DNA of 64,000 nucleotides from JABFRZ01 sp031413955 (GTDB taxonomy: Bacteria > Planctomycetota > UBA1135 > GCA-002686595). Where the stretch lies: positions 1-64,000 of the forward strand of contig JANOGB010000477.1 of NCBI GenBank assembly GCA_031413955.1, written 5' to 3'. Position numbers and translations under genes: made by a program. Positions 19,382 to 27,647 of this stretch are shown piece after piece (positions within the stretch are counted from its first letter, which is position 1; every line of letters starts with the position of its first letter). Under the pieces are notes generated by a model. The model had not been told where the DNA came from, searched no databases, and worked only from the letters and a program-made list of their open reading frames with translations.

Positions 19382-20867
19382 ACCGCTCCTCGCCCTGCGC
19401 GGGATCACCAAGCGCTTTGGTGCGATCCAGGCGCTCGCCGGCATCGATTTCGAGCTCTTCGCGGGCGAGGTCCACGCGCTGGTGGGCGAGAACGGCGCGG
19501 GCAAGAGCACGCTCATCCGCGTCATCGCCGGCGCGCACGAACCCGACGAGGGCACGCTGGTCGTGCGCGGGCAACGGATCGAACGGCTGACGCCACACCG
19601 CGCGCGCGCGCTCGGGATCGCCGTGCTGCACCAGCAGTCCGCGCTCTTCGGCGAGCTCTCGGTGGCGGAGAACCTGTTCCTGGGCCGGGACGGGGCCTGC
19701 CTGCGCTGGAAACGACGCAACGAGCGGGCGCGGGAAGTGCTCGCCTCGATCGGGGCGGAGATCGATCCGCTGGAGCGCTGCGGCGCGCTGGGACCGGCGC
19801 AGCGCAAAGAAGTCGAGATCGCGCGCGCGCTGCTCGCCGAGGCACCGATCCTCGTGCTGGACGAGCCCACCGCGGTCCTGCCGGCCGAGGAGGCCGAGCG
19901 CCTGCTCGCGACCGTCGCGCGGCTGCGTGAGCGTGGCATCGGCGTGCTCTACATCTCGCATCGGCTGGAGGAAGTCGAACGCATTGCCGAGCGCATCACC
20001 GTCCTGCGCGATGGCCGCACGGTCTGGAGCGGTCCGGCGCGCGCGGTCACGCGCGCCGAGCTCGTGCGGCACATGGTCGGACGCGAGTTCGAGGCCACCC
20101 GGCGCGTGCGCGCGCGGCCCGCGGCGCAGCCAGCCGCGCTCGTGATCCGACAGCTCGGCTGCGCGCGGCTCGGCCTGGCCGACATCGATCTCGAGCTCCG
20201 TCCCGGCGAGATCCTCGGCCTCGGCGGGCTGGTCGGAGCGGGACGGAGCGAGCTCGCGGCCTGCCTGTTCGGCCTGGAGAAGATCGACGCCGGCTCGATC
20301 GAGCTCGCCGGACGCCCTTTTCGGCCGCGCTCGCCGCGCGAGGCGATCCAGCGCGGCCTCGTGCTCGTGCCGGAGGACCGTGCGCACGACGGCCTCGTGC
20401 TCGCGGCAACCGTGCGCGAGAACGCGGCCTTGCCGTGGCTGGCGCGGCTCGCGCCGGGCGGCTGGATCCGACGCGACCGCGAGCGAGCGCTCGCGCAGGG
20501 CGTCGTGAGCACGATGGGTGTCCGGGCCGGGCTCGAGGCACGCGCCGGCTCGCTCTCGGGCGGCAACCAGCAAAAACTCGCGCTCGGCAAGTGGCTGGTC
20601 GAGCCCCCGCGCGTGCTGATCCTCGACGAGCCGACCCAGGGCGTCGACGTCGGCGGGCGCGCGGAGATCCATGCCCAGATCGACGCTCTTGCGGCGCGCG
20701 GGGTCGCGATCCTGCTGGTCTCGTCCGACATCGCCGAGCTACTGGCCCTCTCCGATCGCGTCGCTGTCCTGCGCCGCGGGCGCGTGGCCGGGATGCTCGC
20801 GGGCGAGCAGCTCGGCGCCGAGAACGTCCTCGCGCTGGCGCTGGGCGTGGAAGGGGCGAGCGCATGA
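19326..20867 (+). CDS. Sugar ABC importer ATPase, two nucleotide-binding domains (rhamnose/AI-2/ribose type; RhaT-like)
   Basis: 513-aa ATPase of the CUT2 class energising monosaccharide import. First NBD: Walker A GENGAGKST near residue 53, a degenerate signature LGPAQRK, Walker B ILVLDEPTAVL, and switch His in YISHRL. Second NBD: a degenerate P-loop (LGGLVGAGRSE), a good signature LSGGNQQK and LILDEPTQGVD, the asymmetry usual for this class. Start: the only in-frame candidate is the GTG at 19326, inside palindromic element copy 1, so the first ~19 residues (rich in Lys, Gln, Ser) are element-encoded and not family-like; recognisable homology begins at LLALRGITKRFG. Its stop overlaps the ATG of the permease fusion (ATGA). 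Rhamnose specificity is inferred from the partner binding domain and nearby rha genes. Confidence 0.87.
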   Translation: MNGKSQEKSQAGAWRSQGEPLLALRGITKRFGAIQALAGIDFELFAGEVHALVGENGAGKSTLIRVIAGAHEPDEGTLVVRGQRIERLTPHRARALGIAVLHQQSALFGELSVAENLFLGRDGACLRWKRRNERAREVLASIGAEIDPLERCGALGPAQRKEVEIARALLAEAPILVLDEPTAVLPAEEAERLLATVARLRERGIGVLYISHRLEEVERIAERITVLRDGRTVWSGPARAVTRAELVRHMVGREFEATRRVRARPAAQPAALVIRQLGCARLGLADIDLELRPGEILGLGGLVGAGRSELAACLFGLEKIDAGSIELAGRPFRPRSPREAIQRGLVLVPEDRAHDGLVLAATVRENAALPWLARLAPGGWIRRDRERALAQGVVSTMGVRAGLEARAGSLSGGNQQKLALGKWLVEPPRVLILDEPTQGVDVGGRAEIHAQIDALAARGVAILLVSSDIAELLALSDRVAVLRRGRVAGMLAGEQLGAENVLALALGVEGASA

Positions 20868-23830
20868 AGGCACGCGAGCTCGGCCTGCTGGCCGTGTTGC
20901 TGCTCTTCGCGGCCGTGCTGGCGCTGCTCGCGCCCGGGTTCTTCGCCCCGGGCAACCTGAAGAACTTGGCGCTCGACAACCTGCCGCTGCTCCTGGCGGC
21001 GACGGGCATGACGCTCGTGATCGTCGCGGGTGAGATCGACGTCTCGATCGGTGCGCAGTTCGCCGTGGCCGGCGTCCTCGCGGGCGTGCTGGCGAGGCTC
21101 GGGCTGCCGATGGCGCTGGTGGCCTTGCTGGTGCTCGCGCTCGGCGCGCTCTTCGGCGCCGGCCAGGGCATGCTCGTCGCGCGCGGCGTGCCGGCCATCG
21201 TGGTCACGCTCGCGGCGCTGGCCGTGCTGCGCGGCGTGCTGCGCTGGAGCACGGGCGGGCGCTGGATCGCCGACTTGCCCGCGGATTTCCAGTGGTTCGG
21301 CCTCGGGCAGGCGCGCGGGCAGCTCCTGTTCGCGCTCGTCGCAGCCACGCTCGTCCTGCTCACCGCTTTCGCGCTGCGCTGGCTGCACGTCGGCCGCACG
21401 GTGTACGCGCTGGGCTGCGACGCGCACGCGGCGCACCTGGCCGGGATCCGCACCGCGCGCGTGACGACGGCCGTGTTCGCCGCCATGGGCGCCTTTGCGG
21501 CCGCGGCAGGGATCCTCTCGGCCGCGCGCTATCCCGCGATCGAGATCGAGGCCGGCGCGGGGCTCGAGCTGCAAGCGATCGCGTGCGTCGTGCTCGGCGG
21601 CGCGTCCATCCGCGGCGGGCGCGGGAACCTCCTGGGGACGGCCCTCGGCGTGCTCTTGCTCGGCACGCTCGGCACCGCGCTCGTCTTCCTGGGCGTCGGC
21701 GCGGCCTGGGAGCGCGCGATCCAGGGCGGGATCATCCTCGCTGCGGTGCTGCCCGAGCTCTGGTCGCCCCGGGACCGCCAGGCTCCAGCCTGGCCCTCTT
21801 CCCGGAATGCCGGGCTGGAGCCCGGCGGTCCCAGGGGCGTGCTCCTCTCCGTGCTGGTCGCCGAGGTCGCGGTCTTCGCGCTCCTCTCCGAGCGCTTCGC
21901 CACGCTCGCCAATGCGCTCGAGATCGTGCGCGCAACGGCCGAGCTCGGCCTGATCGCCCTGGCGACGCTCGCGGTGATGAAGAGCGGCGGCATCGATCTC
22001 TCGCTCGGCGCGATGATGGGCCTCGCGGCCGTCACGTTGGGCGCGAGCCACGCGGCAGGTCTCCCGGTCGGCGCGAGCGCCGCACTCGCGCTTGCCGTCG
22101 GGGCCGCGGGCGGCGCGCTCAACGGCGGACTCGTGGCCGCGGGCGTGCCGCCGTTCCTGACGACGCTCGCGAGCCTGGCGCTCTTCCGCGGACTGGCGGA
22201 GGGCTGGACCGGCGGCTACGAGGTCTACAGCCGTTTTCCAGCCGGATTCCTGCAGCTCGGGCAGGGTTATCTCTTCGGCTTCCTGCCGCCGCAGGCCGTG
22301 CTCCTGGCCGCGGCCGCGGTGCTGGCCTGGTTCGGCCTGCATCGTTCCGTCTTCGGCCGTCACGTGGAGGCCGTCGGTCACGCACCTGGCGCGGCGCGCC
22401 ACGCGGGCGTCGCCGTCGCGCGGCTCTCGATCGGGCTGTACGCGCTCGCGGGTCTCTGCGCGGCGCTGGCGGGCGTGCTGTACGTCGCGCACCTCGGTCA
22501 GGCCAAGGCCGACGCGGGCAGCGGCTGGGAGCTCGCGGCGATCACCGTGGCGGTCCTGGGCGGTACTTCGATCCGCGGCGGAGCGGGCCGCGTCGAGGGC
22601 ACGCTGCTCGCGCTCTTCTGCATCGGCGTGCTGCAGAACGGCCTGCTCGTGACGGGCATTCCGAGCGAGCTCGCCTCGGTGCTGCTCGGGTGCCTCCTGG
22701 TCGGCACGGTCGCCCTGCGGCACGGCTCGCGCTCCCTTGCGGCCGAGGCGTCCGCCACGGCATCCTCGACCTTCCGAATGCGCAATTCTCAGGTCGCCGT
22801 GCTCGTCGTCGCCATTCTCGTCGGGGCGGGGATCATCGCCCTGAGCAACGCCTGGCTCGTGCGCTCGCTCACGAGCGGCACGCTCGAGGGAGACACAGAG
22901 CACGCCGCCAGCGGCACGAAGAGCGCGGCGCGCGTGCAGGTCGCGCTGCTGCCCAAGAACAAGAGCGACCCGTACTTCGCCTCGTGCAAGCAGGGCGCCG
23001 AGGAGGCCGCGCGCGAGCTCGGCCTCGAGCTCCTGTGGGAAGGCCCGAACGACACCGACGCCGCGCGCCAGAACGAGATCGTCGAGGCCTGGATCACGCG
23101 CGGCGTGGACGTGATCGGCGTGAGCGTCGAGAACGCGGCCTCGATCTCGACCGTGCTGCGCAAGGCGCGCGCGAAGGGCGTCAAGGTGCTCACCTGGGAC
23201 GCCGACGCCGACGCCGACGCGCGCGACTTTTTCGTCAACCAGGCGACGGCGGAGGGCATCGGTTTCGGTCTCGCGGACGAGGCCGCGCGCGTGCTGGGCG
23301 GCAAGGGCTCGTTCGCGATCGTCACCGCGACGCTCACCGCCGCCAACCAGAACGCGTGGATCGAGCACATCCGCGCGCGGCTCGCCTCGAAGTGGCCCGC
23401 GCTCTCGATCGCCGTCATCCGCCCGTCGGACGGCCTGCGCGACAAGGCCCTGACCGAGACCAAGGCCATCCTGCGCGCGCACCCCGACGTGAAGCTGGTC
23501 ATGGTCATAGCCGCCGCCGCCGTTCCCGGCGCGGCCGAGGCCGTCAAGCAGGAGGCGAGCGACGCCAAGGTGATCGGCCTATCGGTGCCGAGCCTGTGCC
23601 GCGACTACGTGCACGAGGGCATCATCGCCAGCATCCTGTTGTGGAACACGGTCGACCTCGGCTACCTCACCGTGCGCGCGGCCGCAGCGCTCGCGAGCGG
23701 CGAGCTCGCTGCCGGCTCGAACTCGTTCGCCGCCGGCCGCCTCGGTTCGCTCGAGGTCCGCGGCGACAACGTCCTGCTCGGCGTGCCCTTCCGCTTCGAC
23801 GCGACGAACATCGATCGCTTCGACTTCTGA
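20864..23830 (+). CDS. Rhamnose-type ABC importer: permease-permease-substrate-binding-protein triple fusion
   Basis: 988-aa single frame with three components normally encoded separately (RhaP, RhaQ, RhaS). Residues 1-300: CUT2 permease with GEIDVSIGAQFAVAG and VVLGGASIRGGRGN. Residues ~301-325: linker encoded by palindromic element copy 2. Residues ~326-630: second permease with KSGGIDLSLGAMMG and VAVLGGTSIRGGAGR. Residues ~640-665: an extra membrane segment (VAVLVVAILVGAGIIAL) that would anchor the binding domain outside. Residues ~685-988: a type I binding protein similar to RhaS (LPKNKSDPYFASCKQGAEEA, VLTWDADADADA, TAANQNAWIEHI, LWNTVDLGYLT). An internal ATG at 22778 could also give a separate anchored binding protein. 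The ATG at 20864 overlaps the ATPase stop. Domain identities strong; whether one polypeptide is made needs testing. Confidence 0.85.
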   Translation: MKARELGLLAVLLLFAAVLALLAPGFFAPGNLKNLALDNLPLLLAATGMTLVIVAGEIDVSIGAQFAVAGVLAGVLARLGLPMALVALLVLALGALFGAGQGMLVARGVPAIVVTLAALAVLRGVLRWSTGGRWIADLPADFQWFGLGQARGQLLFALVAATLVLLTAFALRWLHVGRTVYALGCDAHAAHLAGIRTARVTTAVFAAMGAFAAAAGILSAARYPAIEIEAGAGLELQAIACVVLGGASIRGGRGNLLGTALGVLLLGTLGTALVFLGVGAAWERAIQGGIILAAVLPELWSPRDRQAPAWPSSRNAGLEPGGPRGVLLSVLVAEVAVFALLSERFATLANALEIVRATAELGLIALATLAVMKSGGIDLSLGAMMGLAAVTLGASHAAGLPVGASAALALAVGAAGGALNGGLVAAGVPPFLTTLASLALFRGLAEGWTGGYEVYSRFPAGFLQLGQGYLFGFLPPQAVLLAAAAVLAWFGLHRSVFGRHVEAVGHAPGAARHAGVAVARLSIGLYALAGLCAALAGVLYVAHLGQAKADAGSGWELAAITVAVLGGTSIRGGAGRVEGTLLALFCIGVLQNGLLVTGIPSELASVLLGCLLVGTVALRHGSRSLAAEASATASSTFRMRNSQVAVLVVAILVGAGIIALSNAWLVRSLTSGTLEGDTEHAASGTKSAARVQVALLPKNKSDPYFASCKQGAEEAARELGLELLWEGPNDTDAARQNEIVEAWITRGVDVIGVSVENAASISTVLRKARAKGVKVLTWDADADADARDFFVNQATAEGIGFGLADEAARVLGGKGSFAIVTATLTAANQNAWIEHIRARLASKWPALSIAVIRPSDGLRDKALTETKAILRAHPDVKLVMVIAAAAVPGAAEAVKQEASDAKVIGLSVPSLCRDYVHEGIIASILLWNTVDLGYLTVRAAAALASGELAAGSNSFAAGRLGSLEVRGDNVLLGVPFRFDATNIDRFDF
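21765..21839. repeat. Palindromic element, family A, copy 2, in frame inside the permease fusion
   Basis: 75 bp (25 codons, frame-preserving). Left arm CGCCCCGGGACCGCCAGG and right arm CCGGCGGTCCCAGGGGCG, with the CTCCAGCC/GGCTGGAG core. It encodes a Pro/Gly/Arg-rich stretch between the last helix of permease 1 and the first helix of permease 2, exactly where two separate genes would meet. Confidence 0.85.
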
Positions 23831-23916
23831 CCAGGGGCGGAGTCCCCTCGAGGTGACGGAGCAAGCGGGCAGGCGCTTTCTCCAGATTGCCTGCAACCGG
23901 GGCGTCGAGTCTCAGG

Positions 23917-23936
23917 TCTTCGGCCCATGCCGAAGA
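23917..23936 (+). promoter_or_regulatory. Inverted repeat enclosing the DUF4160 start codon (copy 2)
   Basis: Perfect 8-bp arms TCTTCGGC and GCCGAAGA with a 4-nt loop; the ATG at 23927 begins in the loop. The same structure, with one wobble, occurs at 4014 before the paralogous cassette, and upstream similarity extends only a few bases beyond it (CAGG). Possible translational or operator control; function inferred. Confidence 0.45.
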
Positions 23937-24184
23937 TCTCCGAGTTCTACGGGGTTGCGATCCACAGGTATCACAAGGAGCACGGGCCGCCGCACTTCCA
24001 TGCGGAGTACGGAGGCTCCGCCGCCGCTTTCACCTTCGACGGTCGGGTGCTGCATGGCGGGCTCCATCCTCGCGCGCTCCGGTTGGTCCGGGAATGGGCC
24101 CGAGTACACCGTGCGGAGCTGGATCTGAACTGGTCACTGGCAAGGAAAGGGGCAGAACTTGTCCAAATCCCGCCGCTCGAATAG
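23927..24184 (+). CDS. DUF4160 family protein, cassette 2
   Basis: 85 aa, paralogue of the protein at 4024. It keeps ISEFYG, HGPPHFHAEYGG and PRALRLVREWAR, so these are the likely functional positions; differences cluster in the middle strand (AAFTFDGRVL against SISFEGRIL). It lies 96 bp after the importer fusion and 10 bp before its DUF2442 partner. Activity unknown; the pair is a candidate toxin-antitoxin-like module. Confidence 0.84.
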   Translation: MPKISEFYGVAIHRYHKEHGPPHFHAEYGGSAAAFTFDGRVLHGGLHPRALRLVREWARVHRAELDLNWSLARKGAELVQIPPLE

Positions 24185-24194
24185 TCTCCACTCG

Positions 24195-24473
24195 ATGATC
24201 AAGGGGCTCCCTCCCGACCGGATTCCCCGAGTCGTAGCGGCTCGGGTTTGTGGTCCCTTCTCCGTCTTCCTCGTGTTCGATGACGGAGTGTCCAAGCGGG
24301 TCAACCTCCGGCGCTTCCTGAAGGGTCCGGTGTTCAAGCCCTTCCGCACGGCGGCCGGGTTCAAGAAGCTGCGGGTCGATCACGAGTGCGGCACGATCGT
24401 CTGGTCGGACCAGGCCGACATCGCGCCCGAGACGCTCTATCTCATGCGCGCCGAGCGCGGCAGCGCGGCCTGA
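24195..24473 (+). CDS. DUF2442 family protein, cassette 2
   Basis: 92 aa. It shares CGPFSVFLVFDDGVSK, VNLRRFLKGPVF, KKLRVDHECGTIVW and IAPETLYLM with the copy at 4293. The ATG at 24195 mirrors the start and 10-11 nt spacing of the first cassette; the earlier TTG at 24159 would overlap the upstream gene and is not conserved. Convergent with the HEAT-like gene that ends at 24526. Confidence 0.82.
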   Translation: MIKGLPPDRIPRVVAARVCGPFSVFLVFDDGVSKRVNLRRFLKGPVFKPFRTAAGFKKLRVDHECGTIVWSDQADIAPETLYLMRAERGSAA

Positions 24474-24495
24474 GCGGCGGCCGATCTCCTGAACC

Positions 24496-24525
24496 GGAGC
24501 CAGGCCGGAGCCTGGCGCTCCCGGG
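24496..24525. repeat. Palindromic element, family A, single arm (copy 3)
   Basis: GGAGCCAGGC then CGGAGCCTGGCGCTCCCGGG: one arm of the family only, itself partly self-complementary. It fills the gap between two convergent genes and directly abuts the TAA stop (24526) of the minus-strand gene, so it probably works as a terminator hairpin. Confidence 0.7.
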
Positions 24526-25389
24526 TTACCCGGCCTTGCCCGGCAGCCCGGCCAGCGGCTTGCCCGGGTCGCCCGTCGGCGGAATCGTGAGGCGGCCGAG
24601 CTTCTTCGGGAGCTGGTTGCGGTTGGCCTCGAACCAGGTGAACCACTGCTCGGAGTAGGCGTCGCTCCACTCCGGAGGAGTCATGCCCTTCTTTGTCGCG
24701 AACGCGCTCAGCGCCTCGTGCAGCTTCTTGGCTCCGGTGGTCTGCGCGGGAAGGCCGAAGGTCTTCGTCAGCTTCACGGCCGTCTCGACCGCGGTCTCGG
24801 TACCCAGCTCGAGGTTGGCAACGGCTAGCGCGCCGATCAGCAGTGAGCCGAGGTGATTCTTCTTCGTGTCGGCCTTCAGGCCAGCGAGCAACGGAAGGAG
24901 CACCGCGACCGAGCGGTCGTCCTTGTAGTTCGCGAGCACGTGGCTGGCGTTCTCGAACAGGACCGTCGCGCGCTCAACGAAGTTGCGAGCGTAGGAGTCC
25001 GAGCTCTCGACGCGATCCTCGATCTCGCGGTAGTACTCCTCCAGGAACGAAGCGAGCGCGCCGATCGCCGTGTCGACCTCGCGCCCGCGCGCCAGCTGGA
25101 AGATCGACGCCGCGCACACCTCGAGCTCCTTGTCCTCCAGGCCCTTCACCAGCGCCTGCGCCACGCGCTTGCCGCCGCCTTGATCGGGCAGGCTGCGCGA
25201 TTCGTCGCCCAGCGTGGTCACAGCCGCCGCGCGCATGGCCGCGTCGGAGCTGGCGAGGGACGACTGGAAGGCGGCGAGCAGCTCCTTCTCGCTCTGGACT
25301 GCAGCCGAGCGCGGGGTGCTAGCGCGTAGGACGGAGCCCGGGCCGACGAGCGTCAGGATCGAGACGAGAGCGGCGGAGAACGGCGTCAT
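24526..25389 (-). CDS. Exported alpha-helical (HEAT-like) protein, function unknown
   Basis: 287 aa with a signal-like N-terminus (AALVSILTLVGPGSV). Helical repeats resembling HEAT/Armadillo units: AAMRAAAVTTLGDES, RVAQALVKGLEDKELEVCAASIFQLARG, and DDRSVAVLLPLLAGL. The C-terminal ~80 residues include WSDAYSEQWFTWFEANRNQLP, similar to the WINWYGDHKSKLE end of the HEAT protein at 62558, suggesting two members of one lineage-specific family. No enzymatic motif. ATG at 25389 begins the signal. Confidence 0.72.
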   Translation of the reverse strand: MTPFSAALVSILTLVGPGSVLRASTPRSAAVQSEKELLAAFQSSLASSDAAMRAAAVTTLGDESRSLPDQGGGKRVAQALVKGLEDKELEVCAASIFQLARGREVDTAIGALASFLEEYYREIEDRVESSDSYARNFVERATVLFENASHVLANYKDDRSVAVLLPLLAGLKADTKKNHLGSLLIGALAVANLELGTETAVETAVKLTKTFGLPAQTTGAKKLHEALSAFATKKGMTPPEWSDAYSEQWFTWFEANRNQLPKKLGRLTIPPTGDPGKPLAGLPGKAG

Positions 25390-25508
25390 GATTCGGGTCG
25401 GGAAGGCGGTGCTCGGGCCGAGCGTTCTCGAGAAGGTATCCACCGGCGCAGGGCTGTCGAGCCCGTCCCGCTCGAATGCTTGCAACCGTCGAGTAGGATT
25501 GCCCGCAC

Positions 25509-27647
25509 ATGCGCGCGCACGCTCTCGCCCCCTCTCCCTGGAGCGACGCGGATGCGGCCGGCCTGGGGGAGCCCGAGCTCTTGCTCTACCGCTCGAACCT
25601 GCTCGGCTCGGACCCCGCGATCACGAACTTCGCCGGCGGCAACACCTCGGCCAAGATCCGCCAACCGGATCCGTTGACGGGCGAGCCGGTCGAGGTCCTG
25701 TGGGTCAAAGGCTCGGGCGGCGACCTCGGAACGATGAAGCTCGACGGCTTCGCGACCCTGTACCTCGAGAAGGTGCTGGCCCTCGAGCGGCGCTACCGCG
25801 GGCGCGAGCACGAGGACGAATTGGTTCCGCTCTTCGCACACTGCACTTTCGCCCTCAATCCGCGCGCGGCCAGCATCGACACGCCGTTGCACGCCTTCGT
25901 GCCGCACGCGCACGTCGACCACATGCATCCGGACGCCGTGATCGCGATCGCGGCGGCCAAGGAGGGCGAGCGGCTCACGCGCGAGATCTGGAACGGCGCC
26001 GTCGGGTGGCTGCCGTGGCAGCGGCCGGGGTTCGACCTCGGCTCGAGACTCGGCGAGATGTGCCGCGCACACCCGGAGCTCTCCGGGATCGTGCTCGGCG
26101 GGCACGGGCTCTTCACCTGGGGCGAGAGTTCCAGGGCGTGCTACGAGAACACGCTGCAGACGATCCGCGCCGCGGCGGAGTTCCTGGCTGCGCGCGCGAG
26201 CCGCGCGCCGTTCGGAGGGGCCGCACGCGAGGCGCTCGCGCCCGAACAACGGCGCGCCTTCGTGGCCGGCTTCGCGCCGCTCCTGCGCGGCAAGCTCTCC
26301 CGGAGCGCGCACAAGCTCGCGCACTTCGACGACTCGCCGGAGGTGCTCGCGTTCGTGAACTCGCAGCGCCTGGCCGAGCTGGCCGAGCTCGGCACCTCGT
26401 GCCCGGACCACTTCCTGCGCACCAAGATCCGCCCCCTCGTCCACGACTCCCCGGACCTTCGAGTCCCGGAAGCCCCGGGACCAAGCCTGCGACCTCCCCT
26501 GGGAGCGCCGGGCTCCAGCCCGGCTCTTCTGTCTTCTCTGGATCGTTCCCTCGACGCCTACCGCCGCCGCTACGCCGAATACTACGAGCGCTGCAAGCGT
26601 CCCGACTCTCCGAAGATGCGTGACCCCGACCCGGTGGTCGTGCTCCTCCCTGGCATCGGCCTCCTCACCTTCGCCCGCGACAAGTCCACCGCGCGAATCG
26701 CGTCCGAGTTCTACCGGAACGCCATCCACGTCATGCGCGGCGCGAGCGACGTTTCCATGTACGTCGGCCTCGACGAGCGCGAGGCCTTCGCGATCGAGTA
26801 CTGGCCGCTGGAGGAGGCAAAGCTCGCGCGCATGCCGGCGCCGAAGCCGCTGGCCGGGCGCGTGGCGCTGGTCACGGGCGGCGCAGGCGGCATCGGACGA
26901 GCTTGTGCCGAGAAGCTCCTCGGCGAGGGCGCCTGCGTCGTGCTGGTGGACATCGACGATATGGCGCTCGTGCCGGTCGGGCAGGAGCTCGCGCAGCGCC
27001 ACGGCGCCGACCGCGTGCGCACGGCGCTCGCCGACGTCACGGACGAGGCCTCGGTCACGGCCGCCTTCGAGCTGGCCGTCCTCGAGTATGGCGGCCTCGA
27101 CGTGCTCGTCTCCTGCGCCGGCATCGCCTCTTCCGCTGCCTTCGACGAGATCACGCTCGCGCACTGGAACCAGAACCTCTCGATCCTGGCGACTGGCTAC
27201 TTCCTGGTCGCGCGCGCCGCCTTCCGGATCATGAAGCAGCAGGGCACGGGCGGCTCGATCGTCTTCATCGGCTCGAAGAACGCACTGGCCGCCTCGGAGA
27301 AGGCCGCGGCCTACAACACGGCCAAGGCGGCCGAGCTGCACCTCGCGCGCTGCATTGCGCTCGACGGCGCCCCGCACGGCGTCCGCTGCAACGTCGTCAA
27401 CCCCGACGCCGTGCTGCGCGGCTCACGCATCTGGTCGGGCGAATGGCGCGCCGAGCGCGCGGCGGCCTACGGCCTCGAGCAGCAGCAGCTCGAGGAGCAC
27501 TACAAGAAGCGCAGCCTGCTCAAGCTCGAGGTCACGCCCGAGGACGTGGCCGAAGCCGTGCTCTTCTTCGCGAGCGAGCGCTCCTCGCGCTCGACCGGCA
27601 ACATCCTCAACGTGGATGCCGGCAACGTGACGGCGTTCCCGCGCTGA
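25509..27647 (+). CDS. rhaD: Bifunctional rhamnulose-1-phosphate aldolase / lactaldehyde dehydrogenase
   Basis: 712 aa, a fusion known in L-rhamnose catabolism: a class II aldolase splits rhamnulose-1-phosphate to DHAP and lactaldehyde, and a short-chain dehydrogenase converts lactaldehyde. The aldolase half shows NFAGGNTSAKI, WVKGSGGDLGTM, the metal-binding HAHVDHMHPDAVI, and GGHGLFTWGES. The SDR half begins at about residue 455 with VTGGAGGIGRA (cofactor loop), SCAGIAS, GSKNALAASEK and YNTAKAAE (catalytic Tyr-x-x-x-Lys). Between the halves, residues ~331-344 are encoded by palindromic element copy 4, inside a Pro-rich insertion just before the conserved CKRPDSPKMRDP. The ATG at 25509 gives the expected N-terminus. 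Confident identification. Confidence 0.92.
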   Translation: MRAHALAPSPWSDADAAGLGEPELLLYRSNLLGSDPAITNFAGGNTSAKIRQPDPLTGEPVEVLWVKGSGGDLGTMKLDGFATLYLEKVLALERRYRGREHEDELVPLFAHCTFALNPRAASIDTPLHAFVPHAHVDHMHPDAVIAIAAAKEGERLTREIWNGAVGWLPWQRPGFDLGSRLGEMCRAHPELSGIVLGGHGLFTWGESSRACYENTLQTIRAAAEFLAARASRAPFGGAAREALAPEQRRAFVAGFAPLLRGKLSRSAHKLAHFDDSPEVLAFVNSQRLAELAELGTSCPDHFLRTKIRPLVHDSPDLRVPEAPGPSLRPPLGAPGSSPALLSSLDRSLDAYRRRYAEYYERCKRPDSPKMRDPDPVVVLLPGIGLLTFARDKSTARIASEFYRNAIHVMRGASDVSMYVGLDEREAFAIEYWPLEEAKLARMPAPKPLAGRVALVTGGAGGIGRACAEKLLGEGACVVLVDIDDMALVPVGQELAQRHGADRVRTALADVTDEASVTAAFELAVLEYGGLDVLVSCAGIASSAAFDEITLAHWNQNLSILATGYFLVARAAFRIMKQQGTGGSIVFIGSKNALAASEKAAAYNTAKAAELHLARCIALDGAPHGVRCNVVNPDAVLRGSRIWSGEWRAERAAAYGLEQQQLEEHYKKRSLLKLEVTPEDVAEAVLFFASERSSRSTGNILNVDAGNVTAFPR
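26498..26540. repeat. Palindromic element, family A, single arm inside rhaD (copy 4)
   Basis: CCTGGGAGCGCCGGGCTCC and AGCCCGGCTCTTCTGTCTTC match the left arm and inner edge of the copy at 63342. It is read in frame within rhaD as LGAPGSSPALL. Either a half-element insertion or a decayed full element. Confidence 0.8.

Noticed and set aside
23198..23221. GACGCC tandem repeat as a regulatory microsatellite
   Set aside because: It lies within the binding-protein domain and encodes a short Asp-Ala run; four units only, frame-neutral.
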